Source: an uncultured Clostridia bacterium
Lineage (GTDB): Bacteria; Bacillota; Clostridia; Oscillospirales; Acutalibacteraceae
Assembly (NCBI GenBank): GCA_947627135.1
Contig: CANQUV010000009.1
Coordinates: 20,854-84,853 of the forward strand
DNA: 64,000 bases
Direction: 5' to 3'
Shown: positions 6,665 to 15,745 of the stretch, piece by piece
Position numbering within the stretch: the first letter of the stretch is position 1
Layout: every line of letters begins with the position of its first letter
The notes under the pieces: model-generated
Databases searched by the model: none
What the model was told of the DNA's origin: nothing
The model's input: only the letters and a program-made list of their open reading frames with translations
Program-made: the position numbers and the translations under genes

Positions 6665-8083
6665 ATGTATAATCCAAAATCATTGAAAGCAGAAGAATTT
6701 ATTAATCACGAGGAAATTCAGGAAACATTAAAATATGCAGATGAAAATAAAGATAATCTGCCCTTAATAAGAGAAATTCTTGAAAAGGCAAAATTAAGAA
6801 AAGGTCTTTCTCACAGAGAAGCCTCCGTTTTGCTTGCCTGTGAAAACAAAGAAATCATTGAAGAAATGTTTGAACTTGCATGTCAGATAAAAAAGGACTT
6901 TTACGGCAACAGAATCGTTATGTTTGCTCCGCTTTATTTGTCTAACTACTGTGTAAACGGTTGTGTTTACTGTCCGTACCACTTAAAGAACAAACATATA
7001 TGCAGAAAAAAACTTACACAGGAAGAAATAGTAAAAGAAGTTACCGCTTTACAGGATATGGGACATAAACGCCTTGCAATAGAAGCAGGAGAAGACCCGG
7101 TAAACAATCCGATAGAGTATATTCTTGAAAGCATAAAAACAATTTACGGCATAAAGCATAAAAACGGAGCGATACGCAGAGTTAATGTAAATATTGCAGC
7201 AACTACCGTTGAAAATTACAAAAAGCTGAAAGAAGCAGGAATAGGTACATATATTCTCTTTCAGGAAACTTATCATAAAGAAAGCTATGAACAGCTTCAT
7301 CCAACAGGCCCAAAACATAATTATGCTTATCATACAGAAGCCATGGACAGAGCTATGGAAGGCGGTATTGACGATGTAGGCTTGGGAGTGCTTTTCGGAC
7401 TTGAGCTATACCGCTACGAATTTGCAGGACTTTTAATGCACGCCGAGCACCTTGAAGCAGTACACGGCGTAGGACCTCATACAATAAGCGTACCGAGAAT
7501 CAAACACGCAGACGATATTGACCCGGATGTTTTTGACAACAGCATAAGCGATGAAATATTTGAAAAGATTGTAGCGTTAATCAGAATTGCCGTTCCATAT
7601 ACAGGAATGATAATATCCACAAGAGAAAGCAAAGAAGTAAGAGAAAAAGTATTAAAGCTTGGAATCTCACAGATAAGCGGAGCATCGAGAACAAGCGTAG
7701 GCGGATACTGCGAAGAAGAACCGGAAGATGAAAACTCCGAACAGTTTGACGTTAGCGATAAGCGTACTCTTGATGAGGTTGTTAGGTGGCTTATGGAGCT
7801 TTCATATATACCGTCATTTTGTACTGCTTGTTACAGAGAAGGCAGAACAGGCGACAGGTTTATGAGCCTTTTAAAAAGCGGACAGATAATAAACTGCTGT
7901 CATCCCAATGCTTTAATGACATTAAATGAATTTTTAGAGGATTATGCAAGCGAAAAAACTAAAAAAATCGGTAAAGAGCTTATCAAAAAAGAACTTTTAA
8001 CAATTCCCAATGAAAAGGTAAGGAAGATTGCCACGGAGCATATTTACGATATAAATAACGGCAAAAGAGATTTCAGATTTTAA
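6665..8083 (+). CDS. hydG: [FeFe]-hydrogenase maturase HydG (tyrosine lyase, radical SAM)
   Basis: 472 residues, the expected length. The radical SAM cluster motif is C96-VNG-C100-VY-C103-PYH. The C-terminal auxiliary-cluster region FCTACYREGRTGDRFM ... INCCHPNALMT is the HydG signature that holds the second Fe-S cluster and its labile iron. HydG cleaves tyrosine to p-cresol, CO and cyanide and builds an Fe(CO)2CN synthon for the H-cluster. GAAAGGAAG precedes ATG 6665. It is followed by hydF after 30 bp, so hydE, the carbamoyltransferase-like gene, hydG and hydF are probably one transcript. Confidence 0.95.
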   Translation: MYNPKSLKAEEFINHEEIQETLKYADENKDNLPLIREILEKAKLRKGLSHREASVLLACENKEIIEEMFELACQIKKDFYGNRIVMFAPLYLSNYCVNGCVYCPYHLKNKHICRKKLTQEEIVKEVTALQDMGHKRLAIEAGEDPVNNPIEYILESIKTIYGIKHKNGAIRRVNVNIAATTVENYKKLKEAGIGTYILFQETYHKESYEQLHPTGPKHNYAYHTEAMDRAMEGGIDDVGLGVLFGLELYRYEFAGLLMHAEHLEAVHGVGPHTISVPRIKHADDIDPDVFDNSISDEIFEKIVALIRIAVPYTGMIISTRESKEVREKVLKLGISQISGASRTSVGGYCEEEPEDENSEQFDVSDKRTLDEVVRWLMELSYIPSFCTACYREGRTGDRFMSLLKSGQIINCCHPNALMTLNEFLEDYASEKTKKIGKELIKKELLTIPNEKVRKIATEHIYDINNGKRDFRF

Positions 8084-8113
8084 ATAATTAATCGTTTTAC
8101 ATGGAGTGATAAT

Positions 8114-9313
8114 ATGAGCAAAACCTTAAACGAAACCCCAAATGCAAACAGACTTCATATAGGCTTTTTCGGAAAACGCAACAGCGGTAAATCGTCGCTT
8201 ATAAATGCATTTACAGGGCAGGGAGTTTCCATAGTTTCTGATATTGCAGGAACTACCACCGACCCTGTTTATAAAGCTATGGAGATCAACGGTATAGGCG
8301 CTTGTGTTTTAATTGATACAGCAGGCTTTGACGATATCGGCGGACTTGGAGAAATCCGTGTGGAAAAAACAAAGCTTACCGCAGATAAAACAGATGTTGC
8401 AATTATCGTATTTTCAAGCGATAATACAGATAAGGAACTGCTTTGGTTTGAAAGGTTTAAAGAAAAGAAAACTCCTGTAATTACTGTTATAAATAAGGCC
8501 GATATTTTGGAAAATGCAGATAGTATATCAAAAGTCATTGAAGAAAAAACAGGGGTAAAACCAATTGTAACAAGTGCAAAAACAGGTTTTGGTATAAAAG
8601 AACTTAAAGAAGCTGTTGTTCGACTTGCTCCAAGCGATTTCGGAAATATAAGCATTACAGGAGATCTATGCGAAGAAGGCGACAGCGTTTTGCTTGTTAT
8701 GCCTCAGGATATACAGGCTCCCATGGGCAGGCTTATTCTTCCTCAGGTGCAGACAATAAGAGATTTGCTCGATAAAAAATGTATAGTAACAAGCGTTACA
8801 ACAGATAAGCTTGACAACGCACTTGATTCTCTTAAAAATCCGCCAAAGCTTATTATTACTGACTCTCAGGTTTTTAAAACCGTATATGAGAAAAAACCAA
8901 AGGAGAGTATGCTAACCTCATTTTCCGTTTTGTTTGCAGCGTATAAGGGTGATTTGCCATATTATACAGAGGGAGCAAAAGCGGTAGATAATTTAACGGA
9001 AAACTCAAAGGTTTTAATTGCCGAATGTTGCACACACGCTCCCTTAAAGGAAGATATAGGCAGAGAAAAAATTCCAAAAATGCTCAGAAAGCGTTTCGGA
9101 GAGAATTTGAAAATAGATATGGTAAGCGGTACAGATTATCCCGAGGATCTATCTCAGTATGATTTAATCATTCAATGCGGTGGGTGTATGTTTAACAGAA
9201 AATATGTGCTCTCAAGAATACAAAGAGCCAAGGCGCAAAATGTTCCTATGACTAACTACGGTGTTATAATTGCCCATTTAACAGGTATTCTGGATAAGAT
9301 AAATACCCCGTAA
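8114..9313 (+). CDS. hydF: [FeFe]-hydrogenase maturation GTPase HydF
   Basis: 399 residues. The N-terminal GTPase domain has the P-loop G20-KRNSGKSS28, the DTAGFDD switch and the NKAD base motif. A dimerisation domain follows, then the C-terminal Fe-S scaffold with CCTHAP (near 299) and CGGC (near 352), which matches the CxH...CxxC cluster ligation of HydF. HydF receives the products of HydE and HydG and transfers the assembled 2Fe unit to HydA. The gene ends 12 bp before the next one and an AAAGGAGG site lies between them. Confidence 0.95.
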   Translation: MSKTLNETPNANRLHIGFFGKRNSGKSSLINAFTGQGVSIVSDIAGTTTDPVYKAMEINGIGACVLIDTAGFDDIGGLGEIRVEKTKLTADKTDVAIIVFSSDNTDKELLWFERFKEKKTPVITVINKADILENADSISKVIEEKTGVKPIVTSAKTGFGIKELKEAVVRLAPSDFGNISITGDLCEEGDSVLLVMPQDIQAPMGRLILPQVQTIRDLLDKKCIVTSVTTDKLDNALDSLKNPPKLIITDSQVFKTVYEKKPKESMLTSFSVLFAAYKGDLPYYTEGAKAVDNLTENSKVLIAECCTHAPLKEDIGREKIPKMLRKRFGENLKIDMVSGTDYPEDLSQYDLIIQCGGCMFNRKYVLSRIQRAKAQNVPMTNYGVIIAHLTGILDKINTP

Positions 9314-9325
9314 AAGGAGGTTTAA

Positions 9326-10231
9326 ATGAAGCTGAGATTAAAATTTAAAAGTATAATTTGTGTTGTTTTTGTGTTAATAACAGCATTACTTTTTTACGGC
9401 TGTGACGCTGATTTTGATTTTATTTTTGAAGAAAATCAGCACTTTGAATCAAACGGTGATGTGTTGACTGTACATTACCTTGATGTAGGTCAGGGAGATT
9501 CGATTTTTATTGAGCTTCCCACAAATGAAACAATGCTTATAGACGCTTCTGTTAATGAATACGGCAACGGAATAGTAAAGTATATAGAAGAACAGGGATA
9601 TAATAAAATAGATTACCTTGTTGCAACCCACCCTCACGCAGATCATATAGGAGGAATGAGAAAGGTAATACAAAACCTTGAAATCGGTAAAATCTATATG
9701 CCAAAAGCAAGCACAAATACAAGTACATATAAAAAGCTTTTAACGGAAATTAAAAATAAAGGCTTAAAAATTAATACTGCAAAAGCAGGCGAAACTATTT
9801 ATGAGGATGAAAATATAGGAATATATCTTTTAGCCCCCAATTCAGAAAAATATGACGATTTGAATAACTATTCCGCCGTTATAAGAATAGTGTACGGAAA
9901 CAGAGCTTTTTTGTTTATGGGAGACGCTGAAAAATTGGCAGAAAAAGAAATAACTGCCGATGTTAAAGCAGATGTACTTAAATTAGGTCATCATGGAAGT
10001 TCAACCTCAACCTCAAAGGAATTTCTTGAAAAGGTAGATCCCGTCGCCGCAATTGCCTCTTGCGGAGAGGATAACGATTACGGCCATCCTCATAAAGAAA
10101 CCGTACAGCTTCTTGAAAATGAGGGCATTGATTTTTACAGAACAGATACAATGGGAACTATTATAGCAAAATCAGACGGAAACTCTCTTGATATTACAAA
10201 GGATAATCCGTCGGTAGAAAAGGAAAATTAA
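9326..10231 (+). CDS. ComEC/Rec2-like metallo-beta-lactamase-fold lipoprotein
   Basis: 301 residues. The N-terminus is a basic start, a hydrophobic stretch and a lipobox-like LLFYGC (C at about 27), so it is probably a lipid-anchored extracytoplasmic protein. The mature part is a metallo-beta-lactamase fold: LDVGQGDSIFIELP, then the zinc motif THPHADHIGG, then GDAE and LGHHGS. It matches the soluble C-terminal domain of ComEC without the channel part. Proteins of this kind are nuclease or phosphodiesterase candidates, and the substrate is unknown. It is co-oriented with hydF and the DUF3006 gene and could be co-transcribed, but a role in hydrogenase maturation is not implied. Confidence 0.85.
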   Translation: MKLRLKFKSIICVVFVLITALLFYGCDADFDFIFEENQHFESNGDVLTVHYLDVGQGDSIFIELPTNETMLIDASVNEYGNGIVKYIEEQGYNKIDYLVATHPHADHIGGMRKVIQNLEIGKIYMPKASTNTSTYKKLLTEIKNKGLKINTAKAGETIYEDENIGIYLLAPNSEKYDDLNNYSAVIRIVYGNRAFLFMGDAEKLAEKEITADVKADVLKLGHHGSSTSTSKEFLEKVDPVAAIASCGEDNDYGHPHKETVQLLENEGIDFYRTDTMGTIIAKSDGNSLDITKDNPSVEKEN

Positions 10232-10242
10232 ACTGGTGTTTT

Positions 10243-10455
10243 ATGAAATATATAATAGACAGAATTGAAGAAACAAAGGCAGTCCTTGAAGAAGATGAGG
10301 GAAAATTTATTGAAATAAAAAAATCACTTTTGCCCGAAAAAGCAAAAGAGGGAGATTGTGTAGAGTTTAAGGATAATAAATACATAATCAAAAAAGAAGA
10401 AACCGAAGATCTCAAAAAAGAAATCGACGATTTAATGGACGATTTGTTTGTATAA
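10243..10455 (+). CDS. DUF3006 family small protein
   Basis: 70 residues, acidic, with the DUF3006 pattern: a YIIDRIEE start, a central E-G-D-x-V-E segment and a C-terminal Lys/Glu/Asp helix. Genes of this family commonly lie beside ComEC-like MBL-fold proteins, as here (11 bp downstream). Function unknown. The upstream sequence offers only a weak ribosome site (GGTG), consistent with coupling to the MBL gene. Confidence 0.8.
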   Translation: MKYIIDRIEETKAVLEEDEGKFIEIKKSLLPEKAKEGDCVEFKDNKYIIKKEETEDLKKEIDDLMDDLFV

Positions 10456-10478
10456 AAACAGCAAAGTATTAAATCAAG

Positions 10479-10699
10479 AAAAGCAAATGTTTTTGCGTTG
10501 CTTTTTTCAAAAAGGCAGCCGGTGGGCTGCACTTATCCGAGAAGACAGCATTATAGAAAAACGCTCTTTTATGCCCGACTGTTACCGAGCGATTTATTAA
10601 AGTAAAAAAAGTAAAAGTTTTTGCGTTGCTTTTTTCAAAAAGCGACCGAGGTTCAAAGGGCGAGAAGCCCTTTGTCGCCGACGGTGTCGGCGAAATCCA
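10479..10699 (+). repeat. Composite family A + family B repeats
   Basis: A family A head (GTTTTTGCGTTGCTTTTTTCAAAAAG) leads into GCAGCC/GGCTGC and an inverted family B tail (10532-10600). A second complete family A unit follows at 10612-10695. In this unit the last hairpin is TCGCCGAC/GTCGGCGA, with arms exchanged relative to TCGCCGTC/GACGGCGA elsewhere, a compensatory change. The block shows that heads and tails of the two families can combine. Confidence 0.8.
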
Positions 10700-10723
10700 A
10701 CTAATAATTTATTAAAAAAGCTA

Positions 10724-10763
10724 ACGGACAGAGATATATTATAAATATCTTTGTCCGTCTTTT
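10724..10763 (+). terminator. Rho-independent terminator
   Basis: ACGGACA plus GAGATAT pair with ATATCT plus TGTCCGT (10724-10758), followed by CTTTTTATT. It closes the hydF/MBL/DUF3006 unit ahead of the his genes. Confidence 0.85.
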
Positions 10764-10831
10764 TATTGGCATTAGATACTTTTCAGAGAAAGCCTGATCC
10801 AAAAAATCTGAAATATTTAATTAAAAAATAC

Positions 10832-10868
10832 TTGACAAAGAAAACTTTTTCGGGATATTTTTTATAAT
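10832..10868 (+). promoter_or_regulatory. Possible promoter of the his genes
   Basis: TTGACA at 10832-10837 and TATAAT at 10863-10868, but the spacing is 25 nt. A nearer GATATT (10854-10859) gives 16 nt. One of these probably drives hisC. The 10764-10973 gap holds nothing else that I recognise. Confidence 0.35.
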
Positions 10869-10973
10869 CGTGAAAATATCATTATAGAATACTGGAAATT
10901 TGCAGTAAAAGGTGATATAGTATAATAAATATGTATATTAAAAACATTGGTAATACAATTCGGAGTAATTAAA

Positions 10974-12026
10974 ATGAATAGTTTACAGCAGAATTTCAGA
11001 AATATTGAGCCGTATGTTCCCGGAGAACAACCTCAGTATTTCGATAGGATAAAATTAAATACAAACGAAAATCCTTATCCTCCCTCGCCTGAGGTTAAAA
11101 GGGTTCTTGAAAGCTATAATACGGATAATTTAAAACTGTATCCCGACCCGGACGCAAATGCTTTAAAAGAAGCCCTGGCGGATTATTACGGTTTTGAAAA
11201 AGAACAAATATTTTTAGGCGTTGGGTCTGACGATGTACTGGCTATGTGTTTTATGTCGTTTTTTAATTCAGGTAAATCCATACTTTTTCCCGACATTACA
11301 TATTCCTTTTATCCTGTATGGGCAAATCTTTTTAATATTAAATATGAAACACCTAAATTAAACCATAACTTTGAAATTGTAAAAGAAGACTATTATAAAG
11401 AAAACGGAGGAATTGTTTTTCCAAATCCAAATGCTCCCACAGGTGTAGAGCTTCCGCTTTTAGAAGTAGAAGAGATTATAAAGCATAATCAGAACAGCGT
11501 TGTAATTGTTGATGAAGCGTACATTGATTTCGGAGGAACATCAGCGTTAAGTCTTGTAAATAAATACGAAAATTTAGTGGTTGTTCAGACATTTTCAAAA
11601 TCTCGCTCTCTTGCAGGTTTAAGAGTAGGTTTTGCAATTGCGAATAAACAGCTCATTTCCGTTATGAACGCAGTTAAAAATTCATATAATTCATATACCC
11701 TTAATTCACTTTCAATAAATGCCGGTGTTGCGGCAGTTAAAGACGATAAGTATTTTAAAGACACAATCAATAAAATTATAAATACAAGGGAAAAAACTAA
11801 AAAAGATTTATCTGCCTTAGGTTTTGAATTTAATGACTCAAAAAGCAACTTTATTTTTGCAAGACATAAAACGATCAAGGCAAAGGATATTTTTGATGCA
11901 TTGAAAGAAAAACATATTTTTGTAAGATACTTTAATATGCCCAGAATTGATAACTACCTGAGAATCACAGTAGGAACAGAAGAAGAGATGAAAGTACTTA
12001 TTGATTTTCTTAAAGAATATCTTTAA
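10974..12026 (+). CDS. hisC: Histidinol-phosphate aminotransferase
   Basis: 350 residues from ATG 10974 (GGAG just upstream; the in-frame TTG at 10947 has no ribosome site). A fold-type I PLP enzyme: LNTNENPYPPSP at the start, FPNPNAPTG, DEAYIDFGG, and the Schiff-base lysine in TFSKSRSLAGLRVGF. It converts imidazole acetol phosphate plus glutamate to histidinol phosphate. The next gene, hisD, starts 23 bp downstream. The run hisC-hisD-histidinol phosphatase-hisB covers the late steps of histidine synthesis; the early genes (hisG, H, A, F, I) are not in the window. Confidence 0.93.
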   Translation: MNSLQQNFRNIEPYVPGEQPQYFDRIKLNTNENPYPPSPEVKRVLESYNTDNLKLYPDPDANALKEALADYYGFEKEQIFLGVGSDDVLAMCFMSFFNSGKSILFPDITYSFYPVWANLFNIKYETPKLNHNFEIVKEDYYKENGGIVFPNPNAPTGVELPLLEVEEIIKHNQNSVVIVDEAYIDFGGTSALSLVNKYENLVVVQTFSKSRSLAGLRVGFAIANKQLISVMNAVKNSYNSYTLNSLSINAGVAAVKDDKYFKDTINKIINTREKTKKDLSALGFEFNDSKSNFIFARHKTIKAKDIFDALKEKHIFVRYFNMPRIDNYLRITVGTEEEMKVLIDFLKEYL

Positions 12027-12049
12027 GATAAGTGCTGAAAGGAGAATTT

Positions 12050-13351
12050 ATGAGAACAGTTAAATTAACAAAGGATTCTATATCAAATATACTTGAGGGG
12101 ATGTTAAAGAGAAGTCCCAACAGTTACGGTGAATATGAAAAAACAGTTACCGATATTCTTTCAAAGGTTAAGGATCAGGGAGATAAGGCGCTTTTTGAAT
12201 TTACAAAAAAGTTTGATAAGTTTGATTTAAACGAAACAAATATTAAGGTAACAGAAGAAGAAATCAAACAGGCTTATGATGAAGTTGGAGAAGATTTGCT
12301 TAATGTAATAAGAAAATCTAAAGAAAATATTCGATCCTATCATCAAAGACAGCTCCAAAACAGCTGGTTTGAAAGCAAAGATAACGGAGTTATACTTGGT
12401 CAGAAAGTAACTCCCCTTGAAAAGGTAGGCGTTTATGTTCCCGGAGGAAAAGCAGCATACCCGTCCTCTGTTTTAATGAATATTATGCCTGCAAAGGTAG
12501 CAGGAGTAGATAGAATTATAATGACGACTCCTTGTAACAGCGAAGGAAAAATCGTTCCTGCCGTACTTGTTGCCGCTAATGAGGCAGGAGCAGACGAAAT
12601 TTATAAGATAGGCGGAGCTCAGGCAATAGGCGCTTTAGCTTACGGTACAAAATCCGTACCGAAGGTGGATAAAATCGTAGGACCTGGTAATATCTATGTT
12701 GCCCTTGCAAAAAAGGCAGTTTACGGACATGTAAATATTGATTCCGTTGCAGGACCCAGTGAAATTTTAATTGTTGCTGACGAAACTGCAAATCCACGCT
12801 ATGTGGCGGCAGATTTGCTTTCGCAGGCAGAACACGATGAGCTTGCCTCTGCAATTTTAATAACTACAAGCGAAATTTTAGCAGAACAGGTAAGCAAAGA
12901 AGTTGATAATTTTACGAAAGAACTTTCAAGAAAAGAAATTATTGAAAAATCCCTTGAAAACTTCGGATATATTTTAATTGCAGAAGATTTAGAAGAGGCT
13001 ATTGAAACAGCTAATTCAATTGCTTCCGAACACCTTGAAATCGTAACAAAAGATCCTTTCTGCGTTATGACAAAAATCCGTAACGCAGGAGCGATATTCA
13101 TAGGAGAAAACAGCTGTGAATCATTGGGAGACTATTTTGCAGGACCTAACCACGTTCTTCCCACAAACGGTACCGCAAAGTTCTTCTCCCCTTTAAGCGT
13201 TGATGATTTTATTAAAAAATCAAGTATTATTTATTATTCGAGAGAAGCCTTGCAAACAGTTTATAAGGATGTTGAAAAATTTGCAAAGGCAGAGCATCTG
13301 ACTGCTCACGCTAACGCAATAACAGTCAGATTTGAAGAAGAAAATCAGTAA
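12050..13351 (+). CDS. hisD: Histidinol dehydrogenase
   Basis: 433 residues from ATG 12050 behind AAAGGAGA (the GTG at 12032 lies upstream of that site). Family motifs: VPGGKAAYPSSVLMN, GPGNIYVALAKK, GPSEILIVADE, AEHDE (zinc/catalytic region) and AGPNHVLPT. It is a zinc enzyme that oxidises L-histidinol to L-histidine in two NAD+-dependent steps, the end of the pathway. It lies between hisC and the phosphatase gene. Confidence 0.95.
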   Translation: MRTVKLTKDSISNILEGMLKRSPNSYGEYEKTVTDILSKVKDQGDKALFEFTKKFDKFDLNETNIKVTEEEIKQAYDEVGEDLLNVIRKSKENIRSYHQRQLQNSWFESKDNGVILGQKVTPLEKVGVYVPGGKAAYPSSVLMNIMPAKVAGVDRIIMTTPCNSEGKIVPAVLVAANEAGADEIYKIGGAQAIGALAYGTKSVPKVDKIVGPGNIYVALAKKAVYGHVNIDSVAGPSEILIVADETANPRYVAADLLSQAEHDELASAILITTSEILAEQVSKEVDNFTKELSRKEIIEKSLENFGYILIAEDLEEAIETANSIASEHLEIVTKDPFCVMTKIRNAGAIFIGENSCESLGDYFAGPNHVLPTNGTAKFFSPLSVDDFIKKSSIIYYSREALQTVYKDVEKFAKAEHLTAHANAITVRFEEENQ

Positions 13352-13379
13352 ATTTAAAAGAACAAACAAGGCGGTATAA

Positions 13380-14189
13380 ATGAGTATTTTATCCGATTTT
13401 CATATTCATACAAGATTTTCGGGCGACAGCAAAGAAAATCCTGAAAATACAGTAAAAAGAGCAATACAGCTGGGTCTTAAAAGTATTTGCTTTACAGACC
13501 ATCAGGATTTTGATTATATTTACGATAATATAGATTTTAATTTAAACGCTCCCGAATATTTTAATTGTCTTTCAGAACTTAAAGAAAATTATAAAAACAA
13601 AATTAAAATTTTGATTGGACTTGAAATAGGTATTGAACCTTATCTTGCAGAAAGGCTCAACAGCTTTGTAAATGCAAATCCTTATGATTTTGTTATCGGC
13701 TCGTCTCATCTTGTAAACAGACAAGACCCTTATTACCCTGAGTATTTTCAGGGCAGAACAGATAAAGAGGCCTTTGAGGATTATTTTAAGTCCATACTTG
13801 AGAATTTAAAGGTTTATGATAATTTTGATGTTTACGGTCATCTTGACTATGTTGTAAGATACAGCAAAAATAAGGATAAGAATTACTCATATAACACCTT
13901 TGCCGATTATATTGATGAAATCTTGAAACAGCTTATATCAAAGGGTAAAGGTATAGAGTTAAACTCAGCTGCTTACCGTTACGGTTTTAATAACCCCAAC
14001 CCCGTTCCCGAAGCTGTTAAAAGATATAAGGAATTAGGCGGAGAAATTATTACAGTCGGCTCAGACGCACACAAAGCCGAAGATACAGCCTCAGGCTTTG
14101 ATAGAATTTATAATGTACTTGTAAATTCAGGCTTTAAATATTATACTGTTTTTGAAAACAGAAAACCTGAATTTGTCCCAATAAATTAA
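13380..14189 (+). CDS. hisK: Histidinol-phosphatase, PHP type
   Basis: 269 residues. PHP-fold metal ligands: FHIHTRFSGD at the N-terminus, FTDHQD near 40, E (GLEIGIE) near 82, GSSHLV, GHLDYVVR and a late VGSDAH. The HisJ/HisK type found in Firmicutes hydrolyses histidinol phosphate to histidinol in place of the HAD domain of HisB. The position between hisD and hisB supports this over another PHP phosphoesterase. AAGGCGG precedes the ATG. Confidence 0.9.
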   Translation: MSILSDFHIHTRFSGDSKENPENTVKRAIQLGLKSICFTDHQDFDYIYDNIDFNLNAPEYFNCLSELKENYKNKIKILIGLEIGIEPYLAERLNSFVNANPYDFVIGSSHLVNRQDPYYPEYFQGRTDKEAFEDYFKSILENLKVYDNFDVYGHLDYVVRYSKNKDKNYSYNTFADYIDEILKQLISKGKGIELNSAAYRYGFNNPNPVPEAVKRYKELGGEIITVGSDAHKAEDTASGFDRIYNVLVNSGFKYYTVFENRKPEFVPIN

Positions 14190-14204
14190 ATAAGAGGTGA
14201 TATT

Positions 14205-14795
14205 ATGCCGGAAAGAATAGCACAGGTAACAAGAAAAACAAAGGAAACAGATATTTTAATAGAACTTAACCTTGACGGAAGCGGAAAATGCACAGCCGAT
14301 ACAGGAGTAGGATTTTTTGACCATATACTTGAGGGTTTTGCAAAGCACGGACTTTTTGATTTAACGGTCAAGGTTAAAGGCGATCTTAATGTAGACGACC
14401 ACCACACAATTGAAGATACGGGAATTGTTTTAGGAGAGGCAATTTTAAAAGCGGTTGGTGATAAAAAGGGCATTAAAAGATACGGAAGCTGTATCTTGCC
14501 TATGGACGAAACTTTGGTACTTTGCGCAATAGATTTATCAGGACGTCCGTACTATTCATCGGATTTATCTTTCACCTTTGATAAAATGGGAGATATGAAT
14601 ACCAATATGGTAAAAGAATTTTTCTATGCCGTTTCATATACGGGAATGATGAACCTCCATTTTAAACAACTTTCCGGAGAAAACGACCACCATATTGCAG
14701 AAGCCTCGTTTAAAGCTTTTGCGAAAGCTCTTGATATGGCAACAACTATTGACCCGCGCATAACAGATGTACTTTCAACGAAGGGAACAATATAA
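14205..14795 (+). CDS. hisB: Imidazoleglycerol-phosphate dehydratase
   Basis: 196 residues, the monofunctional bacterial length without a phosphatase domain. Signatures: GFFDHILEGFAKHG, DDHHTIEDTGIVLGE and DHHIAEASFKAFA, whose histidines and glutamates form the di-manganese site. It dehydrates imidazoleglycerol phosphate to imidazole acetol phosphate, the HisC substrate. It starts 15 bp after the phosphatase gene with AAGAGGTG as ribosome site, and a bidirectional terminator follows. Confidence 0.95.
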   Translation: MPERIAQVTRKTKETDILIELNLDGSGKCTADTGVGFFDHILEGFAKHGLFDLTVKVKGDLNVDDHHTIEDTGIVLGEAILKAVGDKKGIKRYGSCILPMDETLVLCAIDLSGRPYYSSDLSFTFDKMGDMNTNMVKEFFYAVSYTGMMNLHFKQLSGENDHHIAEASFKAFAKALDMATTIDPRITDVLSTKGTI

Positions 14796-14832
14796 AAATT
14801 ATTTACGATACAAAATAATATCAAAATAATAA

Positions 14833-14871
14833 AACCCGCACTCATAGCATAATACACTTTGAGTGCGGGTT
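14833..14871. terminator. Bidirectional terminator between hisB and tRNA-Thr
   Basis: A perfect 12-bp stem, AACCCGCACTCA (14833-14844) with TGAGTGCGGGTT (14860-14871). It serves the his operon on the plus strand and the tRNA on the minus strand. Confidence 0.85.
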
Positions 14872-14877
14872 CATTAT

Positions 14878-14953
<76 letters not shown>

Positions 14954-14971
14954 ATTTAATGTCCGTTAGAT

Positions 14972-15000
14972 ATAATATCATATATATTTTTAAATTTCAA
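14972..15000 (-). promoter_or_regulatory. Promoter of tRNA-Thr
   Basis: Minus strand: TTGAAA (15000-14995), a 17-nt spacer and TATTAT (14977-14972), about 19 nt before the tRNA 5' end. Confidence 0.6.
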
Positions 15001-15116
15001 TAACTTTTTTATTGGCAGAAAAATTTATTTTTACCGTTTTTGTTATAAAACTTCTGATTTTTTTAATAAAATATGCTATGAAATTAAAAAATTACAACAA
15101 AATCCTAAAAAAATAC

Positions 15117-15145
15117 TTGCAATATGGAAAACAGGGTGTTATAAT
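15117..15145 (+). promoter_or_regulatory. Promoter of the rimP-nusA-infB operon
   Basis: TTGCAA (15117-15122), a 17-nt spacer and TATAAT (15140-15145), about 75 nt upstream of the rimP start. Confidence 0.75.
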
Positions 15146-15168
15146 CTGTTAAGGTAAATATTTAAAGT

Positions 15169-15197
15169 AAAGGAGTGGGCAATAAACCCGCTCCTTT
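15169..15197 (+). promoter_or_regulatory. Leader hairpin in front of rimP
   Basis: AAAGGAGTGGG (15169-15179) pairs with CCCGCTCCTTT (15187-15197), an 11-bp stem with one T-G pair and a 7-nt loop, in the rimP 5' UTR. It has no T-tract, so it is not a terminator. Strong GGAG-containing hairpins are common in front of rimP in Firmicutes. It could mimic or mask a ribosome-binding sequence; this is inference. Confidence 0.55.
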
Positions 15198-15219
15198 CTA
15201 TTTGTGCGGAGGTAATTGT

Positions 15220-15702
15220 ATGGCAAATAAAAAAGGCGGAACTACCGTAGAAGCGGTGAGGTCTTTAATTGAGCCCATAATAAATGATTTCGGTTTGCAG
15301 CTTTGGGATGTCCGCTATGTTAAAGAGGGTGCTCAGTGGTATTTAAGGATTTTTATAGATAAGCCTGAGGGTATAAATATTGAAGATTGCGAAAAGGTAT
15401 CTCGTGCTATCGATCAGCCCCTTGATGAACTTAACCCCATAGAGCAAAGCTATTGTCTTGAAGTATGCTCGCCGGGAATAGAAAGAGAACTTATCAGAGA
15501 AGAACATTTTATGCAGTTTATAAACTGCGATGTAATGGTAAAGATGATAAGACCTATTGATGGCATAGGAAAAGAGTTTAACGGGGTGTTAAAAAACTAT
15601 AACAGCGGAGAGGTTACAATTGAAGATCACAGCGGGGAAAATCAGATAACAATTAATAAAAAAGACGCTGTTTGGATAAAATTAGACGATTTTGACATTT
15701 GA
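15220..15702 (+). CDS. rimP: Ribosome maturation factor RimP
   Basis: 160 residues from ATG 15220 behind GGAGG (15208-15212); a GTG at 15175 is in frame but lies inside the leader hairpin region. Two domains: an N-terminal alpha-beta domain (LWDVRYVKEG, LRIFIDKPEGI, DCEKVSRAIDQPLDE, LEVCSPGIERELI) and a C-terminal SH3-like barrel (NGVLKNYNSGEVTIE). RimP binds the 30S subunit during assembly around S12 and S19. It is the first gene of the conserved rimP-nusA-ylxR-ylxQ-infB cluster. Confidence 0.95.
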   Translation: MANKKGGTTVEAVRSLIEPIINDFGLQLWDVRYVKEGAQWYLRIFIDKPEGINIEDCEKVSRAIDQPLDELNPIEQSYCLEVCSPGIERELIREEHFMQFINCDVMVKMIRPIDGIGKEFNGVLKNYNSGEVTIEDHSGENQITINKKDAVWIKLDDFDI

Positions 15703-15745
15703 TTTTAAGATTTAATAATTAATGAAGGAAAGGATGATTTGGAAA

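Noticed and set aside
9326..10231. Competence channel ComEC
   Set aside because: Only the MBL-fold domain is present behind a lipoprotein-type signal. The membrane channel and OB domain are missing.
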